DNA from: Pectobacterium versatile
Lineage (GTDB): Bacteria > Pseudomonadota > Gammaproteobacteria > Enterobacterales > Enterobacteriaceae
Direction of reading: 5' to 3'
Assembly: GCF_020166435.1 (NCBI RefSeq)
Contig: NZ_JAINZP010000017.1
Span: 22,248-86,247, forward strand
Length of the DNA stretch: 64,000 nt
Shown here piece by piece: positions 1 through 9,796 of this stretch (positions are counted from its first letter, which is position 1; every line of letters begins with the position of its first letter). The position numbers and the translations under genes are program-made. The notes beneath the pieces were generated by a model. The model had not been told where the DNA came from. It did not search any database and saw nothing but the letters and a program-made list of their open reading frames with translations.

Positions 1-677
1 GGTTAGTCGAAAACGGTTAATGAACCCAGGTGTTATCAAAGGAAGGTCGCTATTTTTTATCGCTCTTGTCACGGCCTTTAGCGAGAACGTCGGGATTTTA
101 TTGTGCACCCAAGCTGATTCAAGGGCGATGCCTATATCCGTCATTCTTCAAGTTGCATGTGCGTTAACTGCGTTCAAATACTTGCTTTGGTGTACCAATG
201 CTTTGTGTTGTTCAAAACGCTAACATTTTGTCTAGCACTCGAATTATTAAGGGCATAAATGCAGGCCTGTGATGAAGTAATCACTTATTAAAAATGAAAT
301 GTTATTTTAATAATATTTACTTGTCTGTGACCCACCTCTTTTTTAGCGGAGTACTTATGTCGGGGGGATATCGAAAATTATTGTACGTCAAAGTTTTTTT
401 TGTACTCAGGCGGATAATTTCACGCTGGTGTATAGCGATACATGCAGGGCGCACACTATGGATAAATGCCAGGGTAAATAAGCTGACTGGGGGCGGTAGC
501 TGAAAGTACTGTACTACCTCTAGTTTAAGAAACTAAGTGTCAATTAAATGGCGAAGCCACAGGCTACAGTGCTTCGCAGGTATGCCGTATACAGACTCTC
601 TATAAAGATGTTTTCTTGATAGCAAAACTATTTCTGTCTGACGAAAATAAGGTAACAATTTGCCATTTTAGGAAAAA
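1..677. other. Gene-poor accessory leader
   Basis: No convincing gene. Two short open frames (20-223 and 294-503) lack a good ribosome site; the first runs into the dispersed repeat at 139-260. The stretch ends in an AT-rich leader with an AGGA ribosome site six bases before the ATG of the large gene at 678. Confidence 0.5.
139..260. repeat. Dispersed repeat, short copy
   Basis: The left part TTCAAGTTGCATGTGCGTT and the right part GTTCAAAACG...ACTCGAATTATT both recur, in the same order and orientation, in the longer copy at 63414-63674. The inner part differs and is shorter here. A fragment of the left part also occurs near 56519. This is an intergenic repeat family, not a coding sequence. 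Confidence 0.6.
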
Positions 678-3600
678 ATGATGTTACTTACTGACTTAAC
701 ATCAGACCTCTCATCAGTCAGCATAACGTTGAAATCCACCAGTAGTCCAAGTCCGGAAGCGTCGGATAGCTGGTTTGACGCCATCGACTACATTGAGATG
801 GAAGATACTTGGTTTGACGCCTGTGAAAGTCATCATGCTCCCCCCACAGATACCCTGATCCCATTTACTGAAGACTGTCGGCGTAGTGTTCAACAACTGA
901 TCCGCACTCTGGGGGAACACTGTGAGAGCAAAATGCTTTCCGCCTGCCTTTCGAAAATACTTCCCGGCACCCCGATTAGCCTCGTTATCGCGGCAAACAG
1001 CCTGTATACCGCCATTACAGAACAACGGAACATTGATACTGCGGTATTGCATGCCCTCGGACTGGCATCATGGTGTCTTCCTGATGATATTAATATCGTT
1101 TCCCGTCTGGCGGAGTTTATCAGAGAGACAGTCACCAGTTGGGCTGATAAGAGTTTTCTGCAACATTTTCTGGGCAACGAGGAAAATCACTTATCTACCT
1201 GTCTGTTTACAGCCCTTGCGGTTACAACCATCGTAGCCAGACGTTGGATGAAAGACGAGAGTGCTCCTCAGCGTGGTTTGCTTAAGGTTCCTGCCTTTAT
1301 AGCTAATATTTTTATCCGTACGAGCCATTACTGGAATACGCTGGGAAATATGGCGCGCAGTCCTCTGTCCGGCGGTGAAATGCCAGAAAATGCCGAACCA
1401 TCCCGACATGTCCCTGCTTTTGAGGTCGATACCGTGGTGGAAATGACCGAAGATGTATGCGATACGGCTGCTCTTTGTTCTTCCTCTGCACCACTGTTCA
1501 CCGCATTTTTGTCAAACTCAACCACTAATCCAGGGGCTTACTTCCGAGCGACAGTGCGGGGCAACCCCGTCTCAGCATCCAGGAATAATTATCACCTTCC
1601 GGTGCCTGAACAGGCACACTTTCTGGCGATGGACAAACTCCGGCAGGAAAGCAGTCTTTCTGATCTGTTGTACTGTGCGACTCGGAAAACTAAAACCCGT
1701 CAGCAGACAAACGAAAAGATCGTCACCGCCGCGCACTTCAATACGAAATGTGACGCGATTGCTTATCCTGAGCCGCTGACTAAAAAGGCTGAGAACTTAG
1801 CTGTACATACAGATATACTTGAAATGCCAATGTCTTCACCAGCAGCAGGTCGGGATAGTGGAGATACTTTGCTCCCCTTGGTGATAACGGCAACTGCTGC
1901 TGCACCCGTGCCATACATGCAGGCTCTGAAAAGCAAAACTGTTATTGCTACTGGCCTGGCTGCCGGCCTGACTGGGCTTATCGTGGGTGGGAAATTGCTG
2001 CGGGATAGGATTTGGGGGCAACAACCTAAAACGCAGCGGGGAATCGAAAAATTATCACAATTAGCTCTTTTAACCAAAAAGAGACTCAATAAAAATTCAA
2101 GTTTGATTGACTGGTTAGTTTATAAAAATAAGATAGAGTTATATACCTTTCCCACAGAAAAACTTCCACCACTGGGAGATAATGCAGATTCAGTTATTTT
2201 AACTGACGCTTCTGTTTTAAAGACTCAGTATGGATATGTTAAAATAACGAAGCTATTCTTAAATGGTAATGCTGAGTTAAAATTTAATGCACCATGTAGA
2301 CAGCACGGAAAATCAAGGATAGAAATTGATTTTGATAATAAAAAAATAATGAATCGCAGTCTTGGTTTTATTTCTGAAATTATCATTAACGATATTATTG
2401 GCTGTGATTCTAGTGAGTATTACGCCGATCTAAACGAGATTTTTTTTCGTTTGATGAGTGAGTCATTATTTAGAACTCCATCTCAAAATTATTTTGATGT
2501 TATTGCCGATTTTCATTGGAGAGTTAAAAATGTATTTATTTCAAATGACGAGAATATTATTAAAAAATTATCAGACATGGAATTTGATACATACCATAAA
2601 ATCAGAGATGATTTTGATGATGAAATCGCAAGTCCATTTATTTTTACGAGAGGTCCGATAATAGGAGCATTTAATTATCTTAGTTTGAGAAGAGCCAGCG
2701 ATGTCTATTTCTTTGTCAAAGAAATACTCTCTGATGGGTGGAAGGATCAGGGTTCTATCAGGGAGTTAATGACTGAAAATGAATCAATTCTGAATGTTAA
2801 TGGTGAGTTTTTTTTGTGTAGAATAGACTCTGAAGGCTTTGGGGAGATTGTAAATAGAAATGAGGAGCTTTTGTCGGTTAAGTTTTATCGGAATATTGGT
2901 TGGGGGATGAGTGAGAAGGGTTTTTTTTATATTAAAAACGAAGATGGATTATTTGAACCTAGCTTGGGGAAAATTAAAAAATACTATTTTCCATTTATTG
3001 ATGATATATCAGGAATAATTCCTGAATTAGATGTAATTATTGAATCGGCTTTTGTGGAAAACAGGGAAAAGACTTATGATGAATTTCTTTGTCTATTTAT
3101 AAAAAAGATAAAAAAATATATCTCTAATTTGGCTTTGGATTCGGAAAAAGAGGAAGCCGTTGCACTGTTTATTCTGATGGTGTTGGGAGGTAAGTTGTCA
3201 TCAATAAATTCATATGCTGGTGAAATTTGTTTCAATGGTGAAGATATAATATTTAAGCGTAAATTTGTAAACATACTAAATTTGGCTCAGGCATCTAAGG
3301 TGGATGAGTCCTTCTATAACCAGGCAATCTTAGGTGTAAAATTCATAGATAATAAAACCTCTGAAATTTCCAGAGATATTGAAAATAAAAATAAACGAAT
3401 TGTATATCTGGAAAAAATGAAACGATATGAGACAAGTAGAATATCTCTTTTCATTGTTATCAGCGCTCGACCATTTCTGGTGAAAAGTAATAAGAATGCT
3501 CAGAGGGAAATATCAGAAATAAATGATAGATGGGGTGTTAAAATAAATAATGAAAGAGCTGACTTAAAGATGCTCCAATCTGAATTTGATTCATTAAAAA

Positions 3601-5471
3601 AAGAAAGGTCGTTAATTGAACATAACTTTAAAATTATAAACGAGGTGGTTAGTGAATTTGATAATGCACCACACCAGATAGAGGGATCAGATAGGAACAA
3701 TAAGATTTCATTCGAGGCATATAGTAAACAATTTCTATCATCGAAAGGTTTAGGGAATTATACAGAGGACGATATTAAAAGGAACTCATATAGAATATTA
3801 CATTGTAACTATCTTGGTTATTTAAATGAATTATATAATGTAATTCACCCTTTTATTATTGATGACGATATGTCATGGGAGGGGAGAGGGGATTTGCTTG
3901 ATATAGATATAGCAATGAAAAATGCAGGTGAAATTTACGCGAGAGCTTTTCCCCAAGGAGTCGAAGATGATAGGGGTTATATTATTTATTTTATTGCTGC
4001 GTATATATTTTACAAACACGATCACAGGGAAGGAGATTATAATTTACTTGAAATGATGGAGCATTATAATAAAAAAGGAAAGGAATTTTTAGGGAGGGTT
4101 TTTTTTACTGAATTTCTAGCACCTGAAGAATACGTACCTTTGGAGGATTTTCTACCCGGGAGTTTTTTCTCCTCAAGGCGTATGTATACAGATCAATTTA
4201 GTAATTATCAGGATAATGGATCGGTTGATTATGATACGAAAATTTTTTCAAATACGATTCTACTTAACGCAAAAAACCTTCCTTTAGAAGACTTGATATT
4301 GCCACCAAAACGCGTGGCATATTATAATCATAGCGGAGGTGAGATAAAACGTAATTACGGAAAGCAAATTCACCCAGACATTGGATTTTATGGCTTCATT
4401 GAATGTCATTCTGGTAATTATCTGGTAATTAATTCTTTCTTTGGGAATATTCAGGTTCGTTATTTAAATTCAAAGGATCTAGGGGGTTATTTTTCCTTAG
4501 ATGAAAATTCGCGATTTGGTTTTGAAAGACAATACGATGCTTTTGTGAATGGTGAGTATTTTGGCGAGGAGCATATAATACAAACCGATCCTAACAAGAG
4601 ATATGAAAGTATTATTCATAGGGTAGACTATTTTCAAGAGTTTCATGGTAAAAATTTTATTCAACTCAGGGATGCAATATCATCACTAGTAAGGAAATAT
4701 ATTATCTATTCAGCAAGTAATTTTAAAGACAGCATGGATAACCCATCAGTGCTTGCTAAAGCTGCCGGTTTTACTCTCCCCTTTTTTAGTGAAATATATG
4801 GTGGTTTAACGGATAAGTATCACCAGTATGATACTGATAGTATTATAATGGATGCGTTTTGTATTACGAATCTTTTAACTAGTGCGGGTCTTAGCCTCTA
4901 TAAAGTGAGTAGTCAGGGTATGAAGAGCATTGCACAAACCGCTTTTTATTATAGACGTAGTGGACTTCGAGGTATCAAGCTAGCGGAGGCTGTTTTGGCT
5001 GATAGCCAAAAAGTATGGGGTTCTATTGCGACACTATCTGCATTTCAGTTAAAAAAAATAATGATAACTATTGCTGACCCTATCGGAATTGTTGGTTTTA
5101 TAAAATCAAATAAAGAAAAAATAGCGTATGATATAATCAATGATTATAATAATTCTAAAGGGTTTTATTCTGATTTGCATAACTTCGCCAAACCTGTAAC
5201 TACAACTACTGATGTTATTGGTGAGGGATATAAAATAATAGATAAAAATGGTAAGTTTAAAGCAAAGTTTGATCCTATTATTGGTGCGTGGCGTCTTGTC
5301 GGTGGTTATACGTCTGATGCTCCTTTAAGGTTAAGTGAAAATAATGAATGGGAGGTTGATTATGAACTTTATTTAAAGGAAAAATTAATTTCTATCGATG
5401 AGTTAAGTGTTTTTTATTCTCGTGAAAATGGTAATGCCTTGAAAGAAAATAAGTCATACTCACTAAGGTGA
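678..5471 (+). CDS. Very large toxin-like mosaic protein (1597 aa)
   Basis: Not recognised as a named protein. The N-terminal ~450 residues have ordinary base composition; from about nt 2040 (residue ~455) to the end the DNA is clearly AT-rich, suggesting two origins. A duplicated WFDA motif lies in residues 30-50 and a single hydrophobic, Gly/Ala-rich membrane-like segment at about 420-443. A Lys/Glu-rich coiled-coil-like stretch covers about 885-1000. Near the C-terminus a block reading KFDPIIGAWRLVGG then APLRLSENNEWEV resembles the tail of large DUF6543/dermonecrotic-type toxins (weak, from memory). No N-terminal signal peptide, so delivery is unknown. The start is the first ATG of a tandem pair with AGGA upstream. 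A decayed gene follows after 69 bases. Real gene: sure; toxin role: inference. Confidence 0.6.
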   Translation: MMLLTDLTSDLSSVSITLKSTSSPSPEASDSWFDAIDYIEMEDTWFDACESHHAPPTDTLIPFTEDCRRSVQQLIRTLGEHCESKMLSACLSKILPGTPISLVIAANSLYTAITEQRNIDTAVLHALGLASWCLPDDINIVSRLAEFIRETVTSWADKSFLQHFLGNEENHLSTCLFTALAVTTIVARRWMKDESAPQRGLLKVPAFIANIFIRTSHYWNTLGNMARSPLSGGEMPENAEPSRHVPAFEVDTVVEMTEDVCDTAALCSSSAPLFTAFLSNSTTNPGAYFRATVRGNPVSASRNNYHLPVPEQAHFLAMDKLRQESSLSDLLYCATRKTKTRQQTNEKIVTAAHFNTKCDAIAYPEPLTKKAENLAVHTDILEMPMSSPAAGRDSGDTLLPLVITATAAAPVPYMQALKSKTVIATGLAAGLTGLIVGGKLLRDRIWGQQPKTQRGIEKLSQLALLTKKRLNKNSSLIDWLVYKNKIELYTFPTEKLPPLGDNADSVILTDASVLKTQYGYVKITKLFLNGNAELKFNAPCRQHGKSRIEIDFDNKKIMNRSLGFISEIIINDIIGCDSSEYYADLNEIFFRLMSESLFRTPSQNYFDVIADFHWRVKNVFISNDENIIKKLSDMEFDTYHKIRDDFDDEIASPFIFTRGPIIGAFNYLSLRRASDVYFFVKEILSDGWKDQGSIRELMTENESILNVNGEFFLCRIDSEGFGEIVNRNEELLSVKFYRNIGWGMSEKGFFYIKNEDGLFEPSLGKIKKYYFPFIDDISGIIPELDVIIESAFVENREKTYDEFLCLFIKKIKKYISNLALDSEKEEAVALFILMVLGGKLSSINSYAGEICFNGEDIIFKRKFVNILNLAQASKVDESFYNQAILGVKFIDNKTSEISRDIENKNKRIVYLEKMKRYETSRISLFIVISARPFLVKSNKNAQREISEINDRWGVKINNERADLKMLQSEFDSLKKERSLIEHNFKIINEVVSEFDNAPHQIEGSDRNNKISFEAYSKQFLSSKGLGNYTEDDIKRNSYRILHCNYLGYLNELYNVIHPFIIDDDMSWEGRGDLLDIDIAMKNAGEIYARAFPQGVEDDRGYIIYFIAAYIFYKHDHREGDYNLLEMMEHYNKKGKEFLGRVFFTEFLAPEEYVPLEDFLPGSFFSSRRMYTDQFSNYQDNGSVDYDTKIFSNTILLNAKNLPLEDLILPPKRVAYYNHSGGEIKRNYGKQIHPDIGFYGFIECHSGNYLVINSFFGNIQVRYLNSKDLGGYFSLDENSRFGFERQYDAFVNGEYFGEEHIIQTDPNKRYESIIHRVDYFQEFHGKNFIQLRDAISSLVRKYIIYSASNFKDSMDNPSVLAKAAGFTLPFFSEIYGGLTDKYHQYDTDSIIMDAFCITNLLTSAGLSLYKVSSQGMKSIAQTAFYYRRSGLRGIKLAEAVLADSQKVWGSIATLSAFQLKKIMITIADPIGIVGFIKSNKEKIAYDIINDYNNSKGFYSDLHNFAKPVTTTTDVIGEGYKIIDKNGKFKAKFDPIIGAWRLVGGYTSDAPLRLSENNEWEVDYELYLKEKLISIDELSVFYSRENGNALKENKSYSLR

Positions 5472-5540
5472 GAGATATAGTCGGTTAAGAAATGATAGAG
5501 TCGAGATGTTTCATGACATAACTAGTCAGGGGGCCCTCAT

Positions 5541-6316
5541 ATGCTAATTAATGCTAAAGATGGTGCCGCCGTCACGAAAAGAGAATTTGGTGGCGATTTC
5601 AATTTATATTCATAGAGAGATGAGAATCAAGTAGTTAAGCCAGTAGAAAGAATGTTTTTTACTGCACATGGAGATGCAACAATTTTGAAAATAAAATTCA
5701 CAGTTCCTGAGGGGGGTTAATTGAATTTTTGGCACCTTATGGAAAAAGGTTGGAATATCTCGGCGTGGATGTTGTTAATATTCCCTATTTGGAATTTAAC
5801 TCCCAGGTTTCCCACTCTGATTTTAGTGTAGGAAGTATAAAAACGGATGGTAGCCCACACATATATACGGATGTTAAATCAATCACTAGTCTCTCTAATC
5901 CAGAAATGGGAGAGGTTAGAGATGATAACTTAAATTATTTGATGGTGATATAGAACAAGGTACAGCCATTGACTATAACCGTTCTGCGAGAAAGCATCCC
6001 TATTTTCCAATAATAGATGTTATTACTGTTAAAAATAAGCTATCTCATGAATTAGTTGATCCAATGCTAAGTAATTTAATGAGGGAATTAAAAGAGATTG
6101 AGCATCCAGTAACGGTTATTACCGTTTGCATTTGTAGAGAATCTGTATCTCAGAAGAAAATTCCCGTTGAAATTGAAATATATAATTACCATGTTGATGA
6201 TGGAGTTGTGAAATTAGTATCATCAAACGTATTATATTTACGATAATTATAGACGTATTGATGATGAAGGTTTTCTAACAGTAAGTTTTTCCGAGTCTGT
6301 CAGTAATAACGTATAG
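5541..6316 (+). pseudogene. Decayed gene, possible Stv-like domain
   Basis: Read in one frame the sequence starts MLINAKDGAAVTKREFGG, meets a TAG at about 5613, and continues with FFTAHGDATILKIKFTVPEGG up to a run of six G at 5711-5716. Past a frameshift there it continues LIEFLAPYGKRLEYLGVD, shifts again near 5935 (GDIEQGTAIDYNRSARKHP), and a third time near 6240 (DNYRRIDDEGFLTVSF), ending at TAG 6316. Protein-like text across one stop and three frameshifts indicates a recently decayed gene of about 255 codons (or sequencing errors). The AHG...VPxG...F.APYGK pattern recalls the putative adhesin Stv domain found beside bacterial toxins; this is a weak family guess. Confidence 0.6.
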
Positions 6317-6703
6317 TTGCTTACTTATTAAAAGTGAGCGCCCAAGCGCTCATCGAATTCGATAATAAAATGAGTTACTGCCAGTCGCCAGTGTTGGAAC
6401 AGTATACTCCATTATTTCTACGTGGCCTAAATCATGCTGTTCATATATTAGATAGCGCTCGTGGTGCCGATAGTCTCGGAAGTAGCTGAGTAATGTATTG
6501 AGGTTTTTCTACTAAACCAAATTGGCAGGTTTATTTTTGACTATTTAAATGACTGCTTAACGGCATTTCCTTTTCCGTTGCGTGCTTTTAAAAAAAACTG
6601 GCTAACCGTACAATAATTTTAGGTATCCAAACTGCGCTCATGTATCAGCATATAAAATTGTGATCGATAAAGTGTTTCTGGGAAGGCACGATTATGAAAG
6701 ATG
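6317..6703. other. Intergenic stretch, no gene
   Basis: No supported gene. A perfect 7-bp hairpin TGAGCGC-CCAA-GCGCTCA lies at 6335-6352, overlapping the palindrome ATCGAATTCGAT at 6352-6363; there is no T-run, so it is not a clear terminator. Confidence 0.4.
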
Positions 6704-6729
6704 AAAAAAAGGCCGCAAAAGCGACCTTT
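6704..6729 (-). terminator. hmp terminator
   Basis: On the minus strand, a stem AAAGGTCGC/GCGGCCTTT with loop TTTT, followed by a T-run, about 25 bases past the hmp stop codon. Confidence 0.75.
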
Positions 6730-6754
6730 GGGTTTGATCCGTTATCAATGAGGG

Positions 6755-7945
6755 TTAGACAACTTTATGCGGACCAAAACATTCGTAATGCAACTGCTCA
6801 GCGGGGATGCCCATAGCCAGCAACTGCTGTGCGATAAACTGCATGAAAACCACAGGGCCGCACAGGTAATAGTGCATATCTGGCGTGGTTAATTCCTCTT
6901 TTAACGAGGCCAACTGCATCAGCCCGCTGTGATGATAATCTTCGCCCGGACGATCGGCCTGCTGCGGTTCGCGATACCAAATATGATGCTGGAACTGTGG
7001 CAGTGACTGACCTGTTTGCTCGATTTCATCCGCAAATGCATGCGCAGTGCCGTTTTCTGCCGCGTGTAGCCATAGCACCTTCGCCTGATGACCCTGCTGT
7101 TTGAGCGTATGCAACATACCTAACATTGGGGTTTGCCCCACGCCACCGGAAATCAGGGCAACGGGTGTGTCGGTTGGGATATCAAGGAAGAAATCGCCGT
7201 GCGGAGCCGCCAGATGAATGATATCGCCTTCGCGAGCGGTATCATGCAGATAGCCGGAAACGGTGCCTTGTGCTTCACGTTTAACCGCAATTCGGTAGGA
7301 CTTTCCATTTGGCGCATGAGTCAGAGAATATTGGCGAATCTCCTGATTGGCAAAACTGTCATGCTTGATGTAAACCGCCAGATATTGGCCCGGCTGAAAA
7401 TCAGCAATAGGCTGGCCGTCGGTAGGTTCCAGTGTGAAGCTGGTAATCACCGAGCTCTGCGGCTGCTTGTTCACAATACGGAAAGGTCGCACACCGCTCC
7501 AGCCGCCGTTTTTCGCTTCTGTGCTGCGGTAGATATCGCCTTCGCGCTGAATGAAGACATTCGCCAGCACGCCATAGGCTTTACCCCAGGCATCCAGTAC
7601 GTCCTGACCTGGGCTAAACAATTCATCCAGCGTGGCTAATAAGTGATTACCCACGATCTGATACTGATCGGCCTGAATGTTAAAGCTAGCGTGCTTCTGG
7701 GCGATGCGCTCAACCGCAGGCAGCAGCGCGGCCAGGTTTTCAATATTCGTTGCATAAGCGCAAATGGCATTGAACAGCGCTTCACGCTGATCGCCATTGC
7801 GCTGGTTGCTCATGTTAAAAATATCTTTGAGCTCAGGGTTATGCGTAAACATGCGATCGTAAAAATGTGCGGTCAGTTTTGGACCGGTTTCTGCCAGCAG
7901 AGGAATGGTTGACTTAACGATGGCGATAGTTTGGTTATCCAGCAT
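6755..7945 (-). CDS. hmp: Flavohemoprotein, nitric oxide dioxygenase
   Basis: Cytoplasmic enzyme that oxidises NO to nitrate with O2 and NADPH, protecting against nitrosative stress (plant hosts make NO). The N-terminal globin domain (residues 1-138) has Tyr29 and the proximal haem ligand His85 in AQKHASF. It is followed by the FAD-binding barrel with RQYSLTHAP at about 206-214 and the NAD-binding domain with [12 protein letters not shown] and the C-terminal [10 protein letters not shown]. At 396 aa it is family length. The ATG has AAGGAG upstream. It diverges from glyA as in E. coli, and an excellent NsrR operator sits 30 bp upstream. Confidence 0.97.
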   Translation of the reverse strand: MLDNQTIAIVKSTIPLLAETGPKLTAHFYDRMFTHNPELKDIFNMSNQRNGDQREALFNAICAYATNIENLAALLPAVERIAQKHASFNIQADQYQIVGNHLLATLDELFSPGQDVLDAWGKAYGVLANVFIQREGDIYRSTEAKNGGWSGVRPFRIVNKQPQSSVITSFTLEPTDGQPIADFQPGQYLAVYIKHDSFANQEIRQYSLTHAPNGKSYRIAVKREAQGTVSGYLHDTAREGDIIHLAAPHGDFFLDIPTDTPVALISGGVGQTPMLGMLHTLKQQGHQAKVLWLHAAENGTAHAFADEIEQTGQSLPQFQHHIWYREPQQADRPGEDYHHSGLMQLASLKEELTTPDMHYYLCGPVVFMQFIAQQLLAMGIPAEQLHYECFGPHKVV

Positions 7946-7975
7946 GGTGACTCCTTATTTATTGGTATGATTTAT

Positions 7976-7998
7976 AAGTTGTATTTTATATGCATCTT
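7976..7998 (-). promoter_or_regulatory. NsrR operator of hmp
   Basis: On the minus strand the site begins AAGATGCATATAAAATAC and ends AACTT, almost identical to the known E. coli hmp NsrR site (AAGATGCATTTAAAATAC...). NsrR is the NO-sensing iron-sulfur repressor, so hmp should be induced by NO. Confidence 0.85.
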
Positions 7999-8153
7999 AT
8001 TGGGTTTGTCCGCTGCTGTAAATTACCTTTTTGGTGGTAGGGGTTTTTAGGCGGAGCCAAAGGGAATAACATGAAGAAATAGCAGGTTGAGAATGAAGAA
8101 AAATCCGTTTACCACTGCGCAACAGATGTTTGCTGAAGCCTTGTGCTGCCTGT

Positions 8154-8169
8154 AGCTAATCGTTTGCGT
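8154..8169 (+). promoter_or_regulatory. PurR operator of glyA
   Basis: AGCTAATCGTTTGCGT matches the PurR consensus (reverse complement ACGCAAACGATTAGCT) and closely resembles the PurR site of E. coli glyA. It lies about 140 bp before the glyA start, linking one-carbon supply to purine levels. Confidence 0.75.
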
Positions 8170-8305
8170 AAAAACCTCTGTCAAGACCTATCTTCATTAG
8201 GGAAAAACGGTTTACACTATACGCCATTCCCCAAAAGGGTAGCCCAATTCCCAAATGGGCCATTAATTTCCAGTATATTTATGTTAGCTGAGTCAGGAGA
8301 TCCGG

Positions 8306-9559
8306 ATGTTAAAGCGTGAAATGAACATTGCCGATTATGATGCCGACCTGTGGCAAGCAATGGAGCAAGAAGTGGTGCGTCAGGAAGAGCACATTGAACT
8401 GATTGCGTCAGAAAACTACACCAGCCCACGCGTTATGCAGGCTCAAGGGTCTCAGCTGACGAACAAGTATGCTGAAGGTTATCCGGGCAAACGTTACTAC
8501 GGCGGCTGTGAGTATGTTGATATCGTTGAGCAACTGGCGATCGACCGTGCGAAAGCGCTGTTCGGTGCAGATTATGCCAACGTGCAGCCGCACTCCGGCT
8601 CTCAGGCGAACTTTGCCGTTTACACCGCGCTGCTGCAGCCGGGCGACACCATTCTGGGTATGAACCTGGCACACGGTGGTCACCTGACGCACGGTTCTCC
8701 GGTTAACCTGTCGGGCAAACTGTATAAAGTCATTCCTTACGGCATCGACGAAAGCGGCAAGATCGACTACGACGAAATGGCTGAACTGGCGCGTACGCAT
8801 AAGCCAAAAATGATCGTTGGCGGTTTCTCTGCTTACTCTGGCGTGGTTGACTGGGCGAAGATGCGCGAAATCGCTGACAGCATAGGTGCTTACCTGTTTG
8901 TTGATATGGCACACGTTGCCGGTCTGATTGCCGCCGATGTTTACCCTAACCCGGTTCCTCATGCTCACATCGTGACCACCACTACGCACAAAACGCTGGC
9001 TGGCCCACGCGGTGGCCTGATTCTGGCGAAAGGCGGCGACGAAGAGCTGTACAAAAAACTGAACTCTGCTGTTTTCCCTGGCGGTCAGGGCGGCCCGTTG
9101 ATGCACGTTATCGCGGGTAAAGCGGTTGCGCTGAAAGAAGCGATGGAGCCTGAATTCAAGGTTTATCAGCAGCAGGTCGCGAAAAACGCCAAAGCAATGG
9201 TTGAAGTTTTCCTGTCACGTGGTTTTAACGTCGTGTCTGGTGCAACCAGCAACCATCTGTTCCTGCTGGATCTGGTGAGCAAAAACCTGACCGGTAAAGA
9301 AGCTGATGCTGCGCTGGGCCGTGCAAACATCACCGTGAACAAAAACAGCGTGCCTAACGATCCGAAGAGCCCGTTTGTGACTTCCGGTATCCGTATCGGT
9401 ACGCCAGCGGCAACTCGTCGTGGCTTTAAAGAAGCGGAAGTGCGTGAACTGGCTGGCTGGATCTGTGATGTTTTAGACAACATCAACGACGAAGCGACCA
9501 TTGAACGCGTGAAACAGAAAGTTCTGGATATCTGCGCCCGCTTCCCAGTTTACGCATAA
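8306..9559 (+). CDS. glyA: Serine hydroxymethyltransferase
   Basis: PLP enzyme that converts serine plus tetrahydrofolate to glycine and methylene-THF, the main source of one-carbon units for purines and methionine. At 417 aa it has the E. coli length and near-identical termini ([13 protein letters not shown]..., ...ICARFPVYA). The PLP lysine is in [14 protein letters not shown] (about residue 229); GCEYVD and [10 protein letters not shown] are also intact. The ATG follows AGGAG. It stands alone with its own terminator, and a PurR site lies upstream. Confidence 0.98.
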   Translation: MLKREMNIADYDADLWQAMEQEVVRQEEHIELIASENYTSPRVMQAQGSQLTNKYAEGYPGKRYYGGCEYVDIVEQLAIDRAKALFGADYANVQPHSGSQANFAVYTALLQPGDTILGMNLAHGGHLTHGSPVNLSGKLYKVIPYGIDESGKIDYDEMAELARTHKPKMIVGGFSAYSGVVDWAKMREIADSIGAYLFVDMAHVAGLIAADVYPNPVPHAHIVTTTTHKTLAGPRGGLILAKGGDEELYKKLNSAVFPGGQGGPLMHVIAGKAVALKEAMEPEFKVYQQQVAKNAKAMVEVFLSRGFNVVSGATSNHLFLLDLVSKNLTGKEADAALGRANITVNKNSVPNDPKSPFVTSGIRIGTPAATRRGFKEAEVRELAGWICDVLDNINDEATIERVKQKVLDICARFPVYA

Positions 9560-9599
9560 TTCGGTATTTTCTCTGACATCACTGTCGGAACACTTCCCA

Positions 9600-9627
9600 A
9601 ACGCCAGCCTGAGTGCTGGCGTTTTTT
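9600..9627 (+). terminator. glyA terminator
   Basis: Perfect 9-bp stem AACGCCAGC/GCTGGCGTT with a six-base loop and a run of T, 40 bases after the glyA stop. Confidence 0.9.
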
Positions 9628-9796
9628 ATGGCGGCCATCCCTGGCCGCCACCCTGCGGGCCGAGATCTCCGTTCGCGTTTAATGACGAATAACGCGTTGC
9701 GCCGCCGTGTGCACTCTGACACAGTAATCGGCAAAAAAGAGTAACCGGCAAAAAAGTGCCGAAGCTAGGGGAGTTCGTCACCGAAAGGGAGGAATC

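Larger units (their letters stand above)
7946..8305. other. Divergent hmp/glyA control region
   Basis: Gene-free 360 bp holding the hmp promoter with an NsrR site (7976-7998) and the glyA leader with a PurR-like site (8154-8169). Nothing coding was seen. Confidence 0.6.

Noticed and set aside
6335..6363. Hairpin plus EcoRI-type palindrome considered as an integration or terminator site
   Set aside because: No T-run, no flanking repeats and no integrase nearby.
8408..9106. Long open frame opposite glyA (232 codons, minus strand)
   Set aside because: Shadow of glyA codon bias; glyA is certain and the product resembles nothing.
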